From Macrococcoides goetzii (GTDB lineage: Bacteria; Bacillota; Bacilli; Staphylococcales; Staphylococcaceae): DNA of 64,000 bases. Every line of letters starts with the position of its first letter. Position 1 is the stretch's first letter. The notes under the pieces were generated by a model. It was not told the origin of the DNA, searched no databases, and worked only from the letters and a program-made list of their open reading frames with translations. The translations under genes and the position numbers were made by a program. Where the stretch lies: assembly GCF_002742385.2 (NCBI RefSeq), contig NZ_MJBI02000001.1:1-64000 (forward strand), given 5' to 3'. Shown here in pieces: positions 52,036 to 61,462 of the stretch.

Positions 52036-52112
52036 ATTTTTATTCTCTCTTATATTTATTAGGGAGAGTTTTTTATGTTTCATATATAATGGATAAAAAA
52101 GGGGAGAAACAG

Positions 52113-52487
52113 ATGAAATTACAAAGTGTGATGCTTTATGTTAAAGATCAGTCGCAGGCGGTTAAGTTCTGGACTGAAGTGATGCAATTTGAAATCATTA
52201 ATGAGTCAGCGCTAATGGAAGAATATAAATCTTATGAAATTGGTGCGACGAAAGAAAGTGAAACGACGATTGTGTTATTTGATAGAGCATTTATCGAAAA
52301 ATATAGTCCTGGAGTAACACTTGATCCACCATCATTAATGTTTGAAGTAGATGATTTAGAAGCATTATATAATCGAATGAAGTCAATGGATGTAACAGTC
52401 GGTGAGCTTGTTGAGATGCCGACAGGTAAAGTATTCAACTTCTCAGATTTTGAAGGTAACTACTTTGCAGTAACACAAAAGCAATAA
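52113..52487 (+). CDS. VOC (glyoxalase-like) family protein
   Basis: A 124-residue protein: MLYVKDQSQAVKFWTEVMQFEII, FEVDDLEALYNRMKSMDVTV and VFNFSDFEGNYFAVTQ, the paired beta-alpha-beta units of the VOC superfamily. ATG 52113 follows AAAGGGGAG. Substrate unknown. A terminator (AAAAGACTCA / TGAGTCTTTT) follows. Confidence 0.88.
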   Translation: MKLQSVMLYVKDQSQAVKFWTEVMQFEIINESALMEEYKSYEIGATKESETTIVLFDRAFIEKYSPGVTLDPPSLMFEVDDLEALYNRMKSMDVTVGELVEMPTGKVFNFSDFEGNYFAVTQKQ

Positions 52488-52492
52488 TTTAA

Positions 52493-52522
52493 AAGACTCA
52501 GTTGAGTCTTTTTATTTTGATT
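52493..52522 (+). terminator. Terminator after VOC gene
   Basis: A 10-bp stem (AAAAGACTCA / TGAGTCTTTT, loop GT) followed by TATTTTG. Confidence 0.75.
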
Positions 52523-52564
52523 TTTCATATAGGCGTTGTATATATAATGTAAGAGGTGACAATG

Positions 52565-53227
52565 ATGGATAAATCAATAATCAAGGAAGAAATACTAAAA
52601 GCACATCACTTTAGACATGCTGCAAGAGAATATAATGAAGAGAAGATTCCTAAAGAGGATATGGATTTTATTCTGGAAGTGGCAAGACTTAGTCCATCTT
52701 CAGTGGGATTAGAGCCGTGGAGATTTGTTGTATTGGAGAATGAAGAAATAAAGAATAAGATTAGCGATGTAGCCTGGGGTGCAAAGAAACAACTGGCGAC
52801 TGCAAGTCATTTCGTATTAATCTTAGCGCGTAAGGATGTACGTTATGATTCAGAGTATTTTATTGAGCATTTTAAGCGACGTCAACCAGATGAAGATAAA
52901 TTAAAGCGTATGCTCTCAATCTATGAAGAATTTCAGACAGAACATATCGAAGTGGTAGATTCAGAGCGTACTCTATTTGACTGGTCAAGTAAACAGTCGT
53001 ATATTGCGCTTGGGAATATGATGACTGCTGCTGCACAAATTGGTATTGATTCATGTCCGATAGAAGGGTTCGATTATCGTAAGGTGAATGCTATTTTAGA
53101 AGAAGCGGGAATCATCGATCGTCAGAAAGAAGGAATTTCCGTAATGGTTTCGTTTGGTTATCGTAAGTTGGACCCGCGACACGAAAAAGCAAGAAAATCT
53201 GTTGACGAAGTGATCACATGGTTCTAA
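52565..53227 (+). CDS. Nitroreductase family NAD(P)H-dependent oxidoreductase
   Basis: About 220 residues, FMN-binding nitroreductase fold: FRHAAREYNEEKIPKEDMDFILEVARLSPSSVGLEPWRFVVLEN (FMN site) and ALGNMMTAAAQIGIDSCPIEGFDYRKVN. ATG 52562 or 52565 after AGAGGTGA; 52565 gives better spacing. Physiological substrate unknown; the family reduces nitroaromatics, quinones and related compounds. Confidence 0.9.
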   Translation: MDKSIIKEEILKAHHFRHAAREYNEEKIPKEDMDFILEVARLSPSSVGLEPWRFVVLENEEIKNKISDVAWGAKKQLATASHFVLILARKDVRYDSEYFIEHFKRRQPDEDKLKRMLSIYEEFQTEHIEVVDSERTLFDWSSKQSYIALGNMMTAAAQIGIDSCPIEGFDYRKVNAILEEAGIIDRQKEGISVMVSFGYRKLDPRHEKARKSVDEVITWF

Positions 53228-53246
53228 ATCAACGTCACTAGTCATT

Positions 53247-53263
53247 TGTAAATTCTTTGTAAA
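53247..53263 (+). promoter_or_regulatory. WalR-type box upstream of small membrane protein gene
   Basis: TGTAAA-TTCTT-TGTAAA fits the WalR (YycF) consensus TGTWAH-N5-TGTWAH exactly. It is about 100 bases before the next start codon; a weak -10 (TAGAAT) lies near 53320. Control by the essential cell-wall two-component system is inferred. Confidence 0.55.
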
Positions 53264-53363
53264 TGTAACTGAGTAATCTTTAAATAATCTTAATATTGAT
53301 TATTCCTTTTCAATGTTAGAATAAAAGGTGAATTATAAAGTATATCAATGAAGAGGTGTCTAT

Positions 53364-53696
53364 ATGTTTAAAGATATGGCGTATTATATTTTCGGTGGTT
53401 TAGATCCGTTTTTCCAATTATTTGTTTTTGAACCGATTGTTATTACAATTATCGCTGTAATTGTTGCAATGGTAACGAAAAAAGCGTGGTTAATGGGAAT
53501 TGTAATTATTTTATTAAACTTAGTGGATAGTGCTATTGATGCAAACTTTGCTTTTGCTGCTGAAGGTATAGGTGCGGTAATAAGTCATACATTCACATAT
53601 TTCTTTGCTAATTTCTTCTCAATGTTCTATGAGTTCGTATTCAGCTATATTATCGCTCGATTACCATTCATGCATAAGAAATTTGGAATTGCATAA
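53364..53696 (+). CDS. Small membrane protein, unknown, possible WalR target
   Basis: A 110-residue protein with three or four hydrophobic segments (FEPIVITIIAVIVAMV, KAWLMGIVIILLNLVDSAI, FFANFFSMFYEFVFSYII). I see only loose resemblance to DUF2651-type proteins. AAGAGGTG precedes ATG. A perfect WalR box upstream suggests a role tied to the cell wall. A strong bidirectional terminator follows. Confidence 0.65.
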   Translation: MFKDMAYYIFGGLDPFFQLFVFEPIVITIIAVIVAMVTKKAWLMGIVIILLNLVDSAIDANFAFAAEGIGAVISHTFTYFFANFFSMFYEFVFSYIIARLPFMHKKFGIA

Positions 53697-53702
53697 TTAT
53701 TT

Positions 53703-53737
53703 TAAAAAAGGTGAAGCCGATTCGGCTTCACCTTTTT
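53703..53737. terminator. Bidirectional terminator
   Basis: A 16-bp near-perfect palindrome built on AAAAGGTGAAGCCGA and its complement, ending TTTTT, between convergent genes. Confidence 0.9.
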
Positions 53738-54260
53738 ATTGTTTATGCGTTTCATGCATCGCTTTATATACTTTTGCTTTATCAGCATACTCCTGCTGGA
53801 TGCGTGCCATATCTTGTTTATCTTCTTCCGTTAAAGCTCTTACTACTTTAGCTGGTCTGCCCATAGCGAGCATACCTGGTGGAATCTTTTTACCTTGTGT
53901 AAGCAAAGATCCTGCTCCTAAAAATGCACCTTCACCAATTTCGGCACCATCAAGAACTGTAGAATCCATTCCTACGAGTGCGCCTTTACGAATAATACTT
54001 GAATGAAGTGTGACGCGATGTCCAACCGTTACATTCTCTTCAATGATAAGTGGTGCATCCGGTGATTGATGGAGGCAGCATAGATCCTGGACATTTGAAT
54101 GTTCTCCGATAACAACTGGACTGACATCTCCTCGGATTACTGTACCGTACCAGATTGAAGCATCCTTTGCGATTTTTACATCACCAGTTATCACTGCATT
54201 CGGTGCGATAAAGGCACTATCATCAATTTCAGGATACTTGCCATCATATTCATATAACAT
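53736..54260 (-). CDS. Gamma-carbonic-anhydrase-like hexapeptide-repeat protein
   Basis: A 174-residue left-handed beta-helix protein: SAFIAPNAVITGDVKIAKDASIWYGTVIRGDVSPVVIGEHSNVQDLCCLHQ...VTVGHRVTLHSSIIRKGALVGMDSTVLDGAEIGEGAFLGAGSLL. The metal-ligand histidines expected for gamma-CA/PaaY/YtoA proteins (NVQDxCCLH, GHxxxxH) are present. Carbonic anhydrase activity is possible but unproven in most homologs. Confidence 0.88.
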   Translation of the reverse strand: MLYEYDGKYPEIDDSAFIAPNAVITGDVKIAKDASIWYGTVIRGDVSPVVIGEHSNVQDLCCLHQSPDAPLIIEENVTVGHRVTLHSSIIRKGALVGMDSTVLDGAEIGEGAFLGAGSLLTQGKKIPPGMLAMGRPAKVVRALTEEDKQDMARIQQEYADKAKVYKAMHETHKQ

Positions 54261-54343
54261 ATTGTAACCACCTTTCTTAAGTTTTGATATAATAATAATA
54301 TCATTAAAAAGGCGGATAAAGAAATTATTAAAGGAGTATCATT

Positions 54344-55162
54344 ATGTGGAAATGGGAAACTGAAAAGGCACCAAAAGGGATAGTTGTAATTGTACATAAT
54401 ATATTAGAGCATCATGGTAGATATGCATGGTTTATTACACATTTAAGACGTGATGGTTATCATGTGATTATGGGAGATTTACCGGGACAAGGACAAACTT
54501 CTCGTGTAAATAGAGGTCATATCGAAAATTTCGATGAATATCGAGAGAAAGTATTAGAATGGATTGAAGTTGCAGAAGAATATCATCTTCCGGTATTTTT
54601 ACTAGGTGTTGGACTAGGTGGCTTAATCGCTGTCAATTTACTTGAAAAGGTAAATATAAAATTAGAAGGTGTGATGCTGATTTCACCTTTATTTGGGTTC
54701 CAGAACACAGTCACTACACGTAAAAATTTCCTCGCATCAAGTTTAAGTTCTATTTCAAAGGATGCGAAGTTTGATATGAATATTCCTTTAGAAGATTTCT
54801 CGCGTGATAAAGAAATTATTGCTGAAATGAAAAGCGATCCTTTGATGCTCCAAAAAGTTAGTTTTAATTGGTATAAGTCAATTATTGAAAGCATGAAGGA
54901 GACGATGGAGAATATTCACAAAATCAATGATATTCCCGTACTAATTATGTATTCAGAACAAGACCAAATTGCAGATATCGAACAGATTAAATTATTTTCA
55001 CAGGAAATTAAGTCTTCTGAAATTTATATTAAAAACTGGCGTACGCTATTTCATGAACTTCACAATGAGCCTGAAAAAGACAATGTTTTATACTATATCG
55101 AATCATTTATGAACAATAGAATGAATTATATTGGATTGATTACAGAGGAAGTGGGTATATAA
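54344..55162 (+). CDS. Alpha/beta-hydrolase-like protein lacking the nucleophile serine
   Basis: A 272-residue protein of the monoglyceride-lipase-like group: HNILEHHGRYAWFITHLRRDGYHVIMGDLPGQGQTSR is typical. The nucleophile elbow, normally GHSMGG, reads GVGLGG at residues 88-93, so Gly90 replaces the catalytic serine, while a candidate acid (SEQDQIAD) and His (LFHELHNE) remain. I recall the same GxGLGG form in the S. aureus ortholog, so the change seems fixed in the lineage. It precedes the rot-like gene by 32 bases. AAAGGAG precedes ATG. Confidence 0.85.
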   Translation: MWKWETEKAPKGIVVIVHNILEHHGRYAWFITHLRRDGYHVIMGDLPGQGQTSRVNRGHIENFDEYREKVLEWIEVAEEYHLPVFLLGVGLGGLIAVNLLEKVNIKLEGVMLISPLFGFQNTVTTRKNFLASSLSSISKDAKFDMNIPLEDFSRDKEIIAEMKSDPLMLQKVSFNWYKSIIESMKETMENIHKINDIPVLIMYSEQDQIADIEQIKLFSQEIKSSEIYIKNWRTLFHELHNEPEKDNVLYYIESFMNNRMNYIGLITEEVGI

Positions 55163-55194
55163 TAAGATATTGCAAATTTAGAGGGTGAAAATGA

Positions 55195-55602
55195 ATGTCA
55201 AAAGATAAACATGAAGTAAGTGATATGGTTCTGTTAAATGACTTACAGAAAGAAATAGATGAAATTTTCGAAATGATATCTTCAGAATTTAACTTAACGA
55301 AAGAAGAATATATCGTAATGGTGGCACTTTGGGACAAGGGACCAATGCCGATGAAAGAATTAGACAAATATTTAGATATTAAGCCATATAAAAGAACGCG
55401 TTTCTACAATAATCTAGTAGCGAATGGCTGGATTAAGAAAGTTCGTCCGGCAGATGATGAGCGTACTGTTATGATATATTACAATGAGGATCGTCTACCT
55501 GAAAAAGAAAAGATAGTAGATGCAGCTTGTTCTAACCTGAAAGGTAAGAAAGAAAAGTTAAAGCAACAATTTGATTCGATATTAGAGATTTGTGGATTAT
55601 AG
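55195..55602 (+). CDS. rot: SarA/MarR-family regulator, Rot-like
   Basis: A 135-residue winged-helix protein. The stretch LWDKGPMPMKELDKYLDIKPYKRTRFYNNLVANGWIKKVRPADDERTVMIYYNEDRL aligns with S. aureus Rot ([50 protein letters not shown]), including the diagnostic KPYKRTR-x-YNNLV and DDERTV. Rot represses toxin and activates surface-protein genes in S. aureus. The neighbours up to leuS also match the S. aureus rot region, supporting orthology. GAGGGTG precedes ATG. Confidence 0.85.
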   Translation: MSKDKHEVSDMVLLNDLQKEIDEIFEMISSEFNLTKEEYIVMVALWDKGPMPMKELDKYLDIKPYKRTRFYNNLVANGWIKKVRPADDERTVMIYYNEDRLPEKEKIVDAACSNLKGKKEKLKQQFDSILEICGL

Positions 55603-55642
55603 AAAAAGCAAGTGGATGTCTAATGACAAACACTTGCTTTTT
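55602..55642. terminator. Bidirectional terminator after rot-like gene
   Basis: A 12-bp stem (AAAAAGCAAGTG / CACTTGCTTTTT, 16-nt loop) ending in nine T. Confidence 0.85.
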
Positions 55643-55644
55643 TT

Positions 55645-56196
55645 TTATCTTTTTTCAATCCCTACGACAAATGGTGGATTATTCTTCTGGTTAATGAATT
55701 CATATTTAAAGATATGCGCCTTGTTCTGATCTATTTGTTTAAGATAGTCAAGTACTGCATCTTTTTCAACCTGTCCTTCAGGATGTCCAGGATAGATGAC
55801 GAGTATGATGATGCCTCCAACTTCAAGTATTGAAAATATATTGTCGATGGCCTGAATAGTTGTCTTTGGTATCGTTACAATGCTCTTATCACCTTTCGGT
55901 AAATAACCAAGATTAAAAATAGCAAGTTTTACAGTTTGGTTTAACACATCCAGCACATTTTCATGACCTGTCTGATGATAGCTGATATTATGGTAACCCT
56001 TAGTTTTTTCTTTAGCATTGTTAATTGCCTGCGTCTGAATATCGAATGCGTGTATATGACCTGTATTATTCAAAAGTTGGGCTAAATATAAAGTATCGTT
56101 TCCATTGCCGCACGTAGCATCGATAACGATATCGTCCGGTTCAATATAATTTGTTATAAGTGCACGTGCATAAGGGAGTATACCTAAAGCTTTCAT
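55645..56196 (-). CDS. SAM-dependent methyltransferase YtqB
   Basis: A 183-residue class I methyltransferase: VIDATCGNGNDTLYLAQLL (SAM-binding motif I), HAFDIQTQAI (motif II), LAIFNLGYLPKGDKSI (motif IV) and VGGIIILVIYPGHPEGQVEKDAV. These are YtqB/rRNA-methyltransferase-like (tRNA MnmM-type in recent work). Its start lies one base from the end of the radical SAM gene; the two form an operon as in B. subtilis ytqA-ytqB. Confidence 0.88.
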   Translation of the reverse strand: MKALGILPYARALITNYIEPDDIVIDATCGNGNDTLYLAQLLNNTGHIHAFDIQTQAINNAKEKTKGYHNISYHQTGHENVLDVLNQTVKLAIFNLGYLPKGDKSIVTIPKTTIQAIDNIFSILEVGGIIILVIYPGHPEGQVEKDAVLDYLKQIDQNKAHIFKYEFINQKNNPPFVVGIEKR

Positions 56197-57144
56197 TTAT
56201 ACTGTTTCCTTCTTATAAAATTTACCTTGATAACTATTTCGATTTTTGAGTTCCGCATCAATCCCGTTTAATACTTCCCATTTATTGACACTCCACATCG
56301 GTCCAATCATTAAGTCAATAGGTCCGTCACCTGTGATACGATGTATGATCATCTCTTCCGGTAAAACTTCTAACTGATCGGCAACAAGTTTCACATAATC
56401 TTCCTGACTCATAAATTCGACCATGCCTTTTTCGTATTGTTTAACCATTGGTGTGCCTTTTAATAGATGAAGTAAATGAATCTTAATGCCTTGTACATCC
56501 ATTTGTGCAACAGTTCGCGCAGTTTCCATCATCATGTCATAATCTTCTAACGGTAATCCATTAATAATATGTGTACAAATATTGATATTATGTTTACGCA
56601 GTTTCGCAACACCGTCATAATAGCACTGCATATCATGTGCACGATTGATGATGTTAGAAGTTTTTTCGTGAACGGTTTGTAGTCCAAGTTCAACCCAGAG
56701 GTATGTTCTTTTATTTAATTCTGCTAAATATTCAACGACGTCATCCGGTAGACAGTCAGGACGTGTTGCAATAGATAATCCGACTACACCAGGTTGCGCT
56801 AGTGCGGCTTCGTATTTTTCCTTTAGTACTTCGAGTGGAGCATGTGTATTTGTATAAGCCTGAAAGTAGGCGATATACTTACCGTCATGCCATTTTTCAT
56901 GCATTTTATTTTTTATTTTTTCAAATTGGACAGGGATAGGATCTACACGATCACCTGCAAAATCACCGCTTCCCGCAGCAGAACAGAACGTACAACCGCC
57001 AAACGCTACAGTACCGTCACGGTTGGGGCAATCGAATCCACCTTCTAAAGCGACTTTGAATATCTTTGTACCGAATTTTTGTCTTAAATGATAGTTCCAT
57101 GTATGATAAAGTTTTGAATCTAGTGCATATTTAAATTGTGTCAT
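56197..57144 (-). CDS. Radical SAM protein YtqA (TIGR01212/YhcC family)
   Basis: A 315-residue radical SAM enzyme. The cluster cysteines are in GFDCPNRDGTVAFGGCTFCS (C-x9-C-x2-C, the spacing of the TIGR01212 family). Further motifs are FQAYTNTHAP, GLSIATRPDCLP, LWVELGLQT and HLLHLLKGTPM. Probably a tRNA- or cofactor-modifying enzyme acting with YtqB. Co-transcribed with ytqB downstream. Confidence 0.9.
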   Translation of the reverse strand: MTQFKYALDSKLYHTWNYHLRQKFGTKIFKVALEGGFDCPNRDGTVAFGGCTFCSAAGSGDFAGDRVDPIPVQFEKIKNKMHEKWHDGKYIAYFQAYTNTHAPLEVLKEKYEAALAQPGVVGLSIATRPDCLPDDVVEYLAELNKRTYLWVELGLQTVHEKTSNIINRAHDMQCYYDGVAKLRKHNINICTHIINGLPLEDYDMMMETARTVAQMDVQGIKIHLLHLLKGTPMVKQYEKGMVEFMSQEDYVKLVADQLEVLPEEMIIHRITGDGPIDLMIGPMWSVNKWEVLNGIDAELKNRNSYQGKFYKKETV

Positions 57145-57232
57145 TATGTCTCCCTCTTTCTTAACATATGGATTTTAACATATAATAGAGGAAATCGGAA
57201 AAAATAAATTTTAAGAAAGTGAGGTAAATGCA

Positions 57233-58402
57233 ATGAAAATGCCAAAACTCGTTTGGCTTCTTGTCATCGGAATGGCAGTAAATGTTACAGGTGCAAGTTT
57301 AGTATGGCCGCTTAATACCATCTATTTACATAATGAACTAGGGAAAAGTTTAAGTTTAGCAGGATTAGTATTAATGTTTAATTCTGGTGCTTCTGTGCTT
57401 GGCAACTTGTTAGGTGGGACGATGTTCGATAAATACGGTGGCTACCGTTCGATACTGATTGGTATCGTTATTTCAATGCTTAGTTTAATCGGTATTTTAT
57501 TCTTACATGGATGGCCATGGTATGCTGTGTGGCTCATCATTTTAGGGTTTGGATCTGGTATAGTTTTTCCTTCTATCTATGCGATGGCAGGTACAGCTTG
57601 GCCACAAGGGGGACGTAAAACATTTAATGCCATCTATTTATCCCAAAATATAGGAGTGGCATTAGGGGCAGCACTTGGTGGTTTTATCGCTGAAATGAGC
57701 TTTGATTATATATTCATGCTAAATCTATTGCTCTATGTCGTATTTTTCTTTATCGCATTCTTTGGCTACCGAACAGCTGGTGTAGTCCATAGTGGTGGGA
57801 ATGTAATGAAAGATGTCGGCAATATTAAAGATAAGGATCGCTTTACAGCACTCATACTCATTTGTGTTACCTATTGTGTATGCTGGATTGGTTATGTACA
57901 GTGGCAGTCAACGATTTCAAGTTATACGCAAGACCTTGGCATATCGCTTAAACAATACAGTTTATTATGGGCCATCAATGGCGTATTAATCATTGTTGGA
58001 CAACCACTGATTAAACCGGTGATTAATTTTATGAGTGAAAAGATAAAAATGCAGATAGCAACAGGTTTGATTATTTTTATTATTTCATATATTGTAACGA
58101 GTTTTGCACAGGATTTTTCAATGTTTATTGTTGGGATGGTTATATTGACGATCGGTGAAATGTTTGTCTGGCCAGCAGTTCCGACCATTGCCAATGAACT
58201 GGCACCTCAGGGGAGAACTGGTGTCTATCAGGGTATTGTTAATTCAACTGCAACATTAGGTAGAGCGATAGGACCAGTTTTAGGTGGCGTTATCGTTGAC
58301 CTTTACAATATGCATACGATGTTCTATACGATGATCGGTTTTGTCTTAATCGGATTTATATTTTTGTCAATATTTGATAAAAATATAAAACAGACAACAT
58401 AA
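57233..58402 (+). CDS. Major facilitator superfamily transporter
   Basis: A 389-residue MFS protein with about twelve hydrophobic segments. GGTMFDKYGGYRSILIG is the loop 2-3 motif A, and LGFGSGIVFPSIYAMAG and the second-half repeat LAPQGRTGVYQGIVNSTATLGRAIGPVLGGV are typical of drug:H+ antiporters. Substrate unknown. GTGAGGT precedes ATG. A Leu T-box follows. Confidence 0.9.
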   Translation: MKMPKLVWLLVIGMAVNVTGASLVWPLNTIYLHNELGKSLSLAGLVLMFNSGASVLGNLLGGTMFDKYGGYRSILIGIVISMLSLIGILFLHGWPWYAVWLIILGFGSGIVFPSIYAMAGTAWPQGGRKTFNAIYLSQNIGVALGAALGGFIAEMSFDYIFMLNLLLYVVFFFIAFFGYRTAGVVHSGGNVMKDVGNIKDKDRFTALILICVTYCVCWIGYVQWQSTISSYTQDLGISLKQYSLLWAINGVLIIVGQPLIKPVINFMSEKIKMQIATGLIIFIISYIVTSFAQDFSMFIVGMVILTIGEMFVWPAVPTIANELAPQGRTGVYQGIVNSTATLGRAIGPVLGGVIVDLYNMHTMFYTMIGFVLIGFIFLSIFDKNIKQTT

Positions 58403-58493
58403 TCGATAAGGTTTTAATTTTACACTAAAAATTTAAAATATTTGCATAATTCAAATTAATTGATTGAGATGTATTTAATTTTAGTAAAAAGAC

Positions 58494-58522
58494 TTGAAAA
58501 AGATTTAAAGCTCCTTTATAGT
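58494..58522 (+). promoter_or_regulatory. leuS promoter
   Basis: TTGAAA (58494) and TATAGT (58517) with a 17-bp spacer upstream of the T-box leader. Confidence 0.7.
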
Positions 58523-58529
58523 AAATGTA

Positions 58530-58719
58530 TCTAGAGTAGTAACAAGCAATCATTTTAAAGAAAGCCAGTGGGTGCTGCGAACTGGTATTTGAAACTTGTG
58601 AACTTGCTAGTGTTGAAATAAATAACAAAAGCTGCACTTATTAAAGTGAATTGCGGGTGGTACCGCGGTTGTCATATATGACAGTCGTCCCTTATTTTAG
58701 GGATGGCTGTCTTTTTATA
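58530..58719 (+). promoter_or_regulatory. T-box riboswitch, leucine specifier
   Basis: A compact stem I (base AGCAA / TTGCT; apical CCAGT / ACTGG) carries the specifier loop GAAA-CTT-G with the Leu codon CTT at 58595-58597, the same context as the Met codon in the T-box at 27173. The antiterminator GGGTGGTACCGCGG (58655-58668) precedes a terminator, GACAGTCGTCCCT with AGGGATGGCTGTC, and TTTTT. Controls leuS by uncharged tRNA-Leu. Confidence 0.93.
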
Positions 58720-58738
58720 TATTAAAGGAGGAAAAGTT

Positions 58739-61153
58739 ATGAGCTATAATCATCAAAGTATTGAAAAGAAATGGCAGAAATATTGGTTAGATAATAAAAC
58801 TTTTAAAACTGGAGAAGACATGGAACAACCAAAATTCTTCGCTTTAGATATGTTCCCCTATCCATCTGGTGCTGGATTACACGTTGGTCATCCAGAAGGA
58901 TATACGGCTACTGATATCGTCTCTAGATTTAAACGCATGCAAGGTTATAACGTATTACATCCGATGGGGTGGGATGCATTTGGCTTACCTGCTGAACAAT
59001 ATGCGATTGATACAGGTAATGATCCTGCTGAATTCACAAAGAAAAATATCGAAACATTTAAACGACAAATTCAGGAACTTGGTTTCAGTTATGACTGGGA
59101 TCGCGAAGTAAATACGACAGATCCTGAGTATTATAAATGGACGCAATGGATCTTTATCCAGCTGTACAATAAAGGATTAGCTTATGTCGATGAAGTTGCA
59201 GTTAACTGGTGTCCTGCACTCGGTACTGTACTTTCAAATGAGGAAGTAATCGATGGTGTATCAGAGCGTGGTGGACATCCAGTAATCCGTAAACCGATGC
59301 GTCAATGGGTACTTAAAATTACTGAATACGCAGATCGACTGCTAGAGGATTTAGATGAGCTGGATTGGCCGGAATCATTAAAAGATATGCAGCGTAACTG
59401 GATCGGAAAATCTGAAGGTGCTGAAGTTGAGTTTAAAGTTGATGGGAAAGATGCGTCATTTAAAGTGTTTACGACACGTCCTGACACTATTTATGGTGCA
59501 ACTTATGCAGTATTATCACCTGAACATGCACTTGTAGCATCAATCACTACAGACGACCAACGCGTGGCGATTCAAGCTTATCAGGAACAGGCAAGTCGTA
59601 AATCGGATTTAGAACGTACAGACTTAGCGAAAGATAAGACTGGTGTATTTACAGGAAGCTATGCGATTAATCCATTTACGAATGAACAAATGCCAATCTG
59701 GATTTCTGATTATGTATTAGCATCTTACGGAACAGGTGCGATTATGGCAGTACCGGCACATGATGAACGTGACTATGAATTTGCGAAACAATTCGGTCTT
59801 ACAATTAAACCGGTACTTGAAGGTGGAGATATCGACAAAGAAGCATTCACTGGTGATGGCGTTCATATTAATTCTGGTGAACTAGACGGCTTAAACAAAG
59901 AAGATGGTATTGCGCGTGCAATCGAAATGCTTGAAGCGAAACAAATCGGTGAGAAGAAAGTTTCTTATAAATTACGTGATTGGTTATTCTCACGTCAACG
60001 TTACTGGGGTGAGCCGATTCCAGTAATTATCTGGGAAGACGGTTCAATGACGACAGTACCTGAAGAAGAATTACCGTTAATGTTACCGAAGACGGATAAG
60101 ATTATGCCGTCAGGTACAGGGGAATCTCCACTTGCAAATATTGATGAATTTATTAATGTGGTAGACCCTGTTACAGGTATGAAAGGTCGACGCGAAACGA
60201 ATACGATGCCGCAGTGGGCAGGATCTTGCTGGTACTACTTACGTTATATCGACCCACATAACAGTGAAGCGTTAGCTGATCCTGAAAAATTAAAATACTG
60301 GTTACCAGTTGATTTATATATTGGTGGGGCAGAGCATGCTGTACTTCACTTATTATATGCGCGCTTCTGGCATAAAGTGTTATATGACTTAGGCGTTGTA
60401 CCAACGAAAGAACCATTCCAGAAGTTATTCAACCAAGGGATGATTCTAGGTGAAGGTAACGAAAAAATGAGTAAATCAAAAGGTAACGTCGTAAACCCAG
60501 ATGATGTTGTTGAAAGTCACGGCGCAGACACTTTAAGACTTTACGAAATGTTTATGGGACCACTGGATGCATCGATTGCCTGGAGCACAAATGGATTAGA
60601 TGGTGCACGTCGATTCTTAGACCGTGTATATCGTGCATTTATTACCGAAGAGGGTACATTAGCTGTTAAAGTTGTAGATGCTGCAACACCAGCATTAGAA
60701 AAAGTTTATCATCAGACAGTGAAGAAAGTAACAGATGATTATAATACTTTAGGATTTAATACCGCAATCTCTCAAATGATGGTATTTATCAATGAAGTTT
60801 ATAAACAAGATGTTGTAAGTCGAACGTACGTTGAAGGATTTGTGAAGTTATTATCTCCAATTGCGCCGCATATTACAGAAGAAATCTGGTCAATTTTAGG
60901 ACACGATGGAACAATTACGTATGAAGCGTGGCCAACATATGATGAAAGTAAACTTGTTGATAACGAAGTAGAAATTGTCATTCAGGTAAACGGAAAAGTA
61001 AAACTTAAAGCGAAAGTAGCAAAAGATACTGATAAAGAGGCGTTAGAAGCTTTTGCTCTTGAGCAGGATACTATAAAAACACAAATTGAAGGTAAGACGA
61101 TTCGCAAAGTTATCGCAGTACCAAATAAATTAGTTAATATTGTGGCAAACTAG
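58739..61153 (+). CDS. leuS: Leucyl-tRNA synthetase
   Basis: An 804-residue class Ia synthetase. HVGH (48-51) is the HIGH motif, KMSKS lies at 576-580, and the editing (CP1) domain includes [37 protein letters not shown] and the C-terminal [13 protein letters not shown] are also typical. ATG 58739 follows AAAGGAGG; the upstream frame runs through the T-box terminator. Length matches bacterial LeuRS. Confidence 0.98.
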   Translation: MSYNHQSIEKKWQKYWLDNKTFKTGEDMEQPKFFALDMFPYPSGAGLHVGHPEGYTATDIVSRFKRMQGYNVLHPMGWDAFGLPAEQYAIDTGNDPAEFTKKNIETFKRQIQELGFSYDWDREVNTTDPEYYKWTQWIFIQLYNKGLAYVDEVAVNWCPALGTVLSNEEVIDGVSERGGHPVIRKPMRQWVLKITEYADRLLEDLDELDWPESLKDMQRNWIGKSEGAEVEFKVDGKDASFKVFTTRPDTIYGATYAVLSPEHALVASITTDDQRVAIQAYQEQASRKSDLERTDLAKDKTGVFTGSYAINPFTNEQMPIWISDYVLASYGTGAIMAVPAHDERDYEFAKQFGLTIKPVLEGGDIDKEAFTGDGVHINSGELDGLNKEDGIARAIEMLEAKQIGEKKVSYKLRDWLFSRQRYWGEPIPVIIWEDGSMTTVPEEELPLMLPKTDKIMPSGTGESPLANIDEFINVVDPVTGMKGRRETNTMPQWAGSCWYYLRYIDPHNSEALADPEKLKYWLPVDLYIGGAEHAVLHLLYARFWHKVLYDLGVVPTKEPFQKLFNQGMILGEGNEKMSKSKGNVVNPDDVVESHGADTLRLYEMFMGPLDASIAWSTNGLDGARRFLDRVYRAFITEEGTLAVKVVDAATPALEKVYHQTVKKVTDDYNTLGFNTAISQMMVFINEVYKQDVVSRTYVEGFVKLLSPIAPHITEEIWSILGHDGTITYEAWPTYDESKLVDNEVEIVIQVNGKVKLKAKVAKDTDKEALEAFALEQDTIKTQIEGKTIRKVIAVPNKLVNIVAN

Positions 61154-61161
61154 GAGTTATG

Positions 61162-61458
61162 ATGAATATATCAACTGAAGATTTTGTAGCCAAGATAAAA
61201 GCTAATGAAGCGATGAACATTATTGACGTGCGTGAGCAATTTGAAGTAGAACAAGGTATGATCAAAGGGGCAATACATATTCCGATGAATGATATACCTG
61301 AACAGCTGGAAAATTTAGATCGTGAAAAAGAATATTATATAGTTTGTGCACATGCAGTAAGAAGTGCGAATGTTACTCATTATTTATTAGCAAATGATTA
61401 TAAAGCTGTGAATGTAGAAGGTGGCATGGCAGTTATTGAACCGATGTTAGGGGAATAA
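61162..61458 (+). CDS. Rhodanese-like domain protein
   Basis: A 98-residue single rhodanese domain: MNIIDVREQFEVEQGMIKGAIHIPMNDIP and the active-site loop VCAHAVRSANVTHYL with Cys. It follows leuS by eight bases and probably shares its transcript. ATG 61159 and 61162 are both possible after TAGGAG; the second has better spacing. Sulfur-transfer or persulfide role inferred from the family. Confidence 0.9.
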   Translation: MNISTEDFVAKIKANEAMNIIDVREQFEVEQGMIKGAIHIPMNDIPEQLENLDREKEYYIVCAHAVRSANVTHYLLANDYKAVNVEGGMAVIEPMLGE

Positions 61459-61462
61459 ATGG

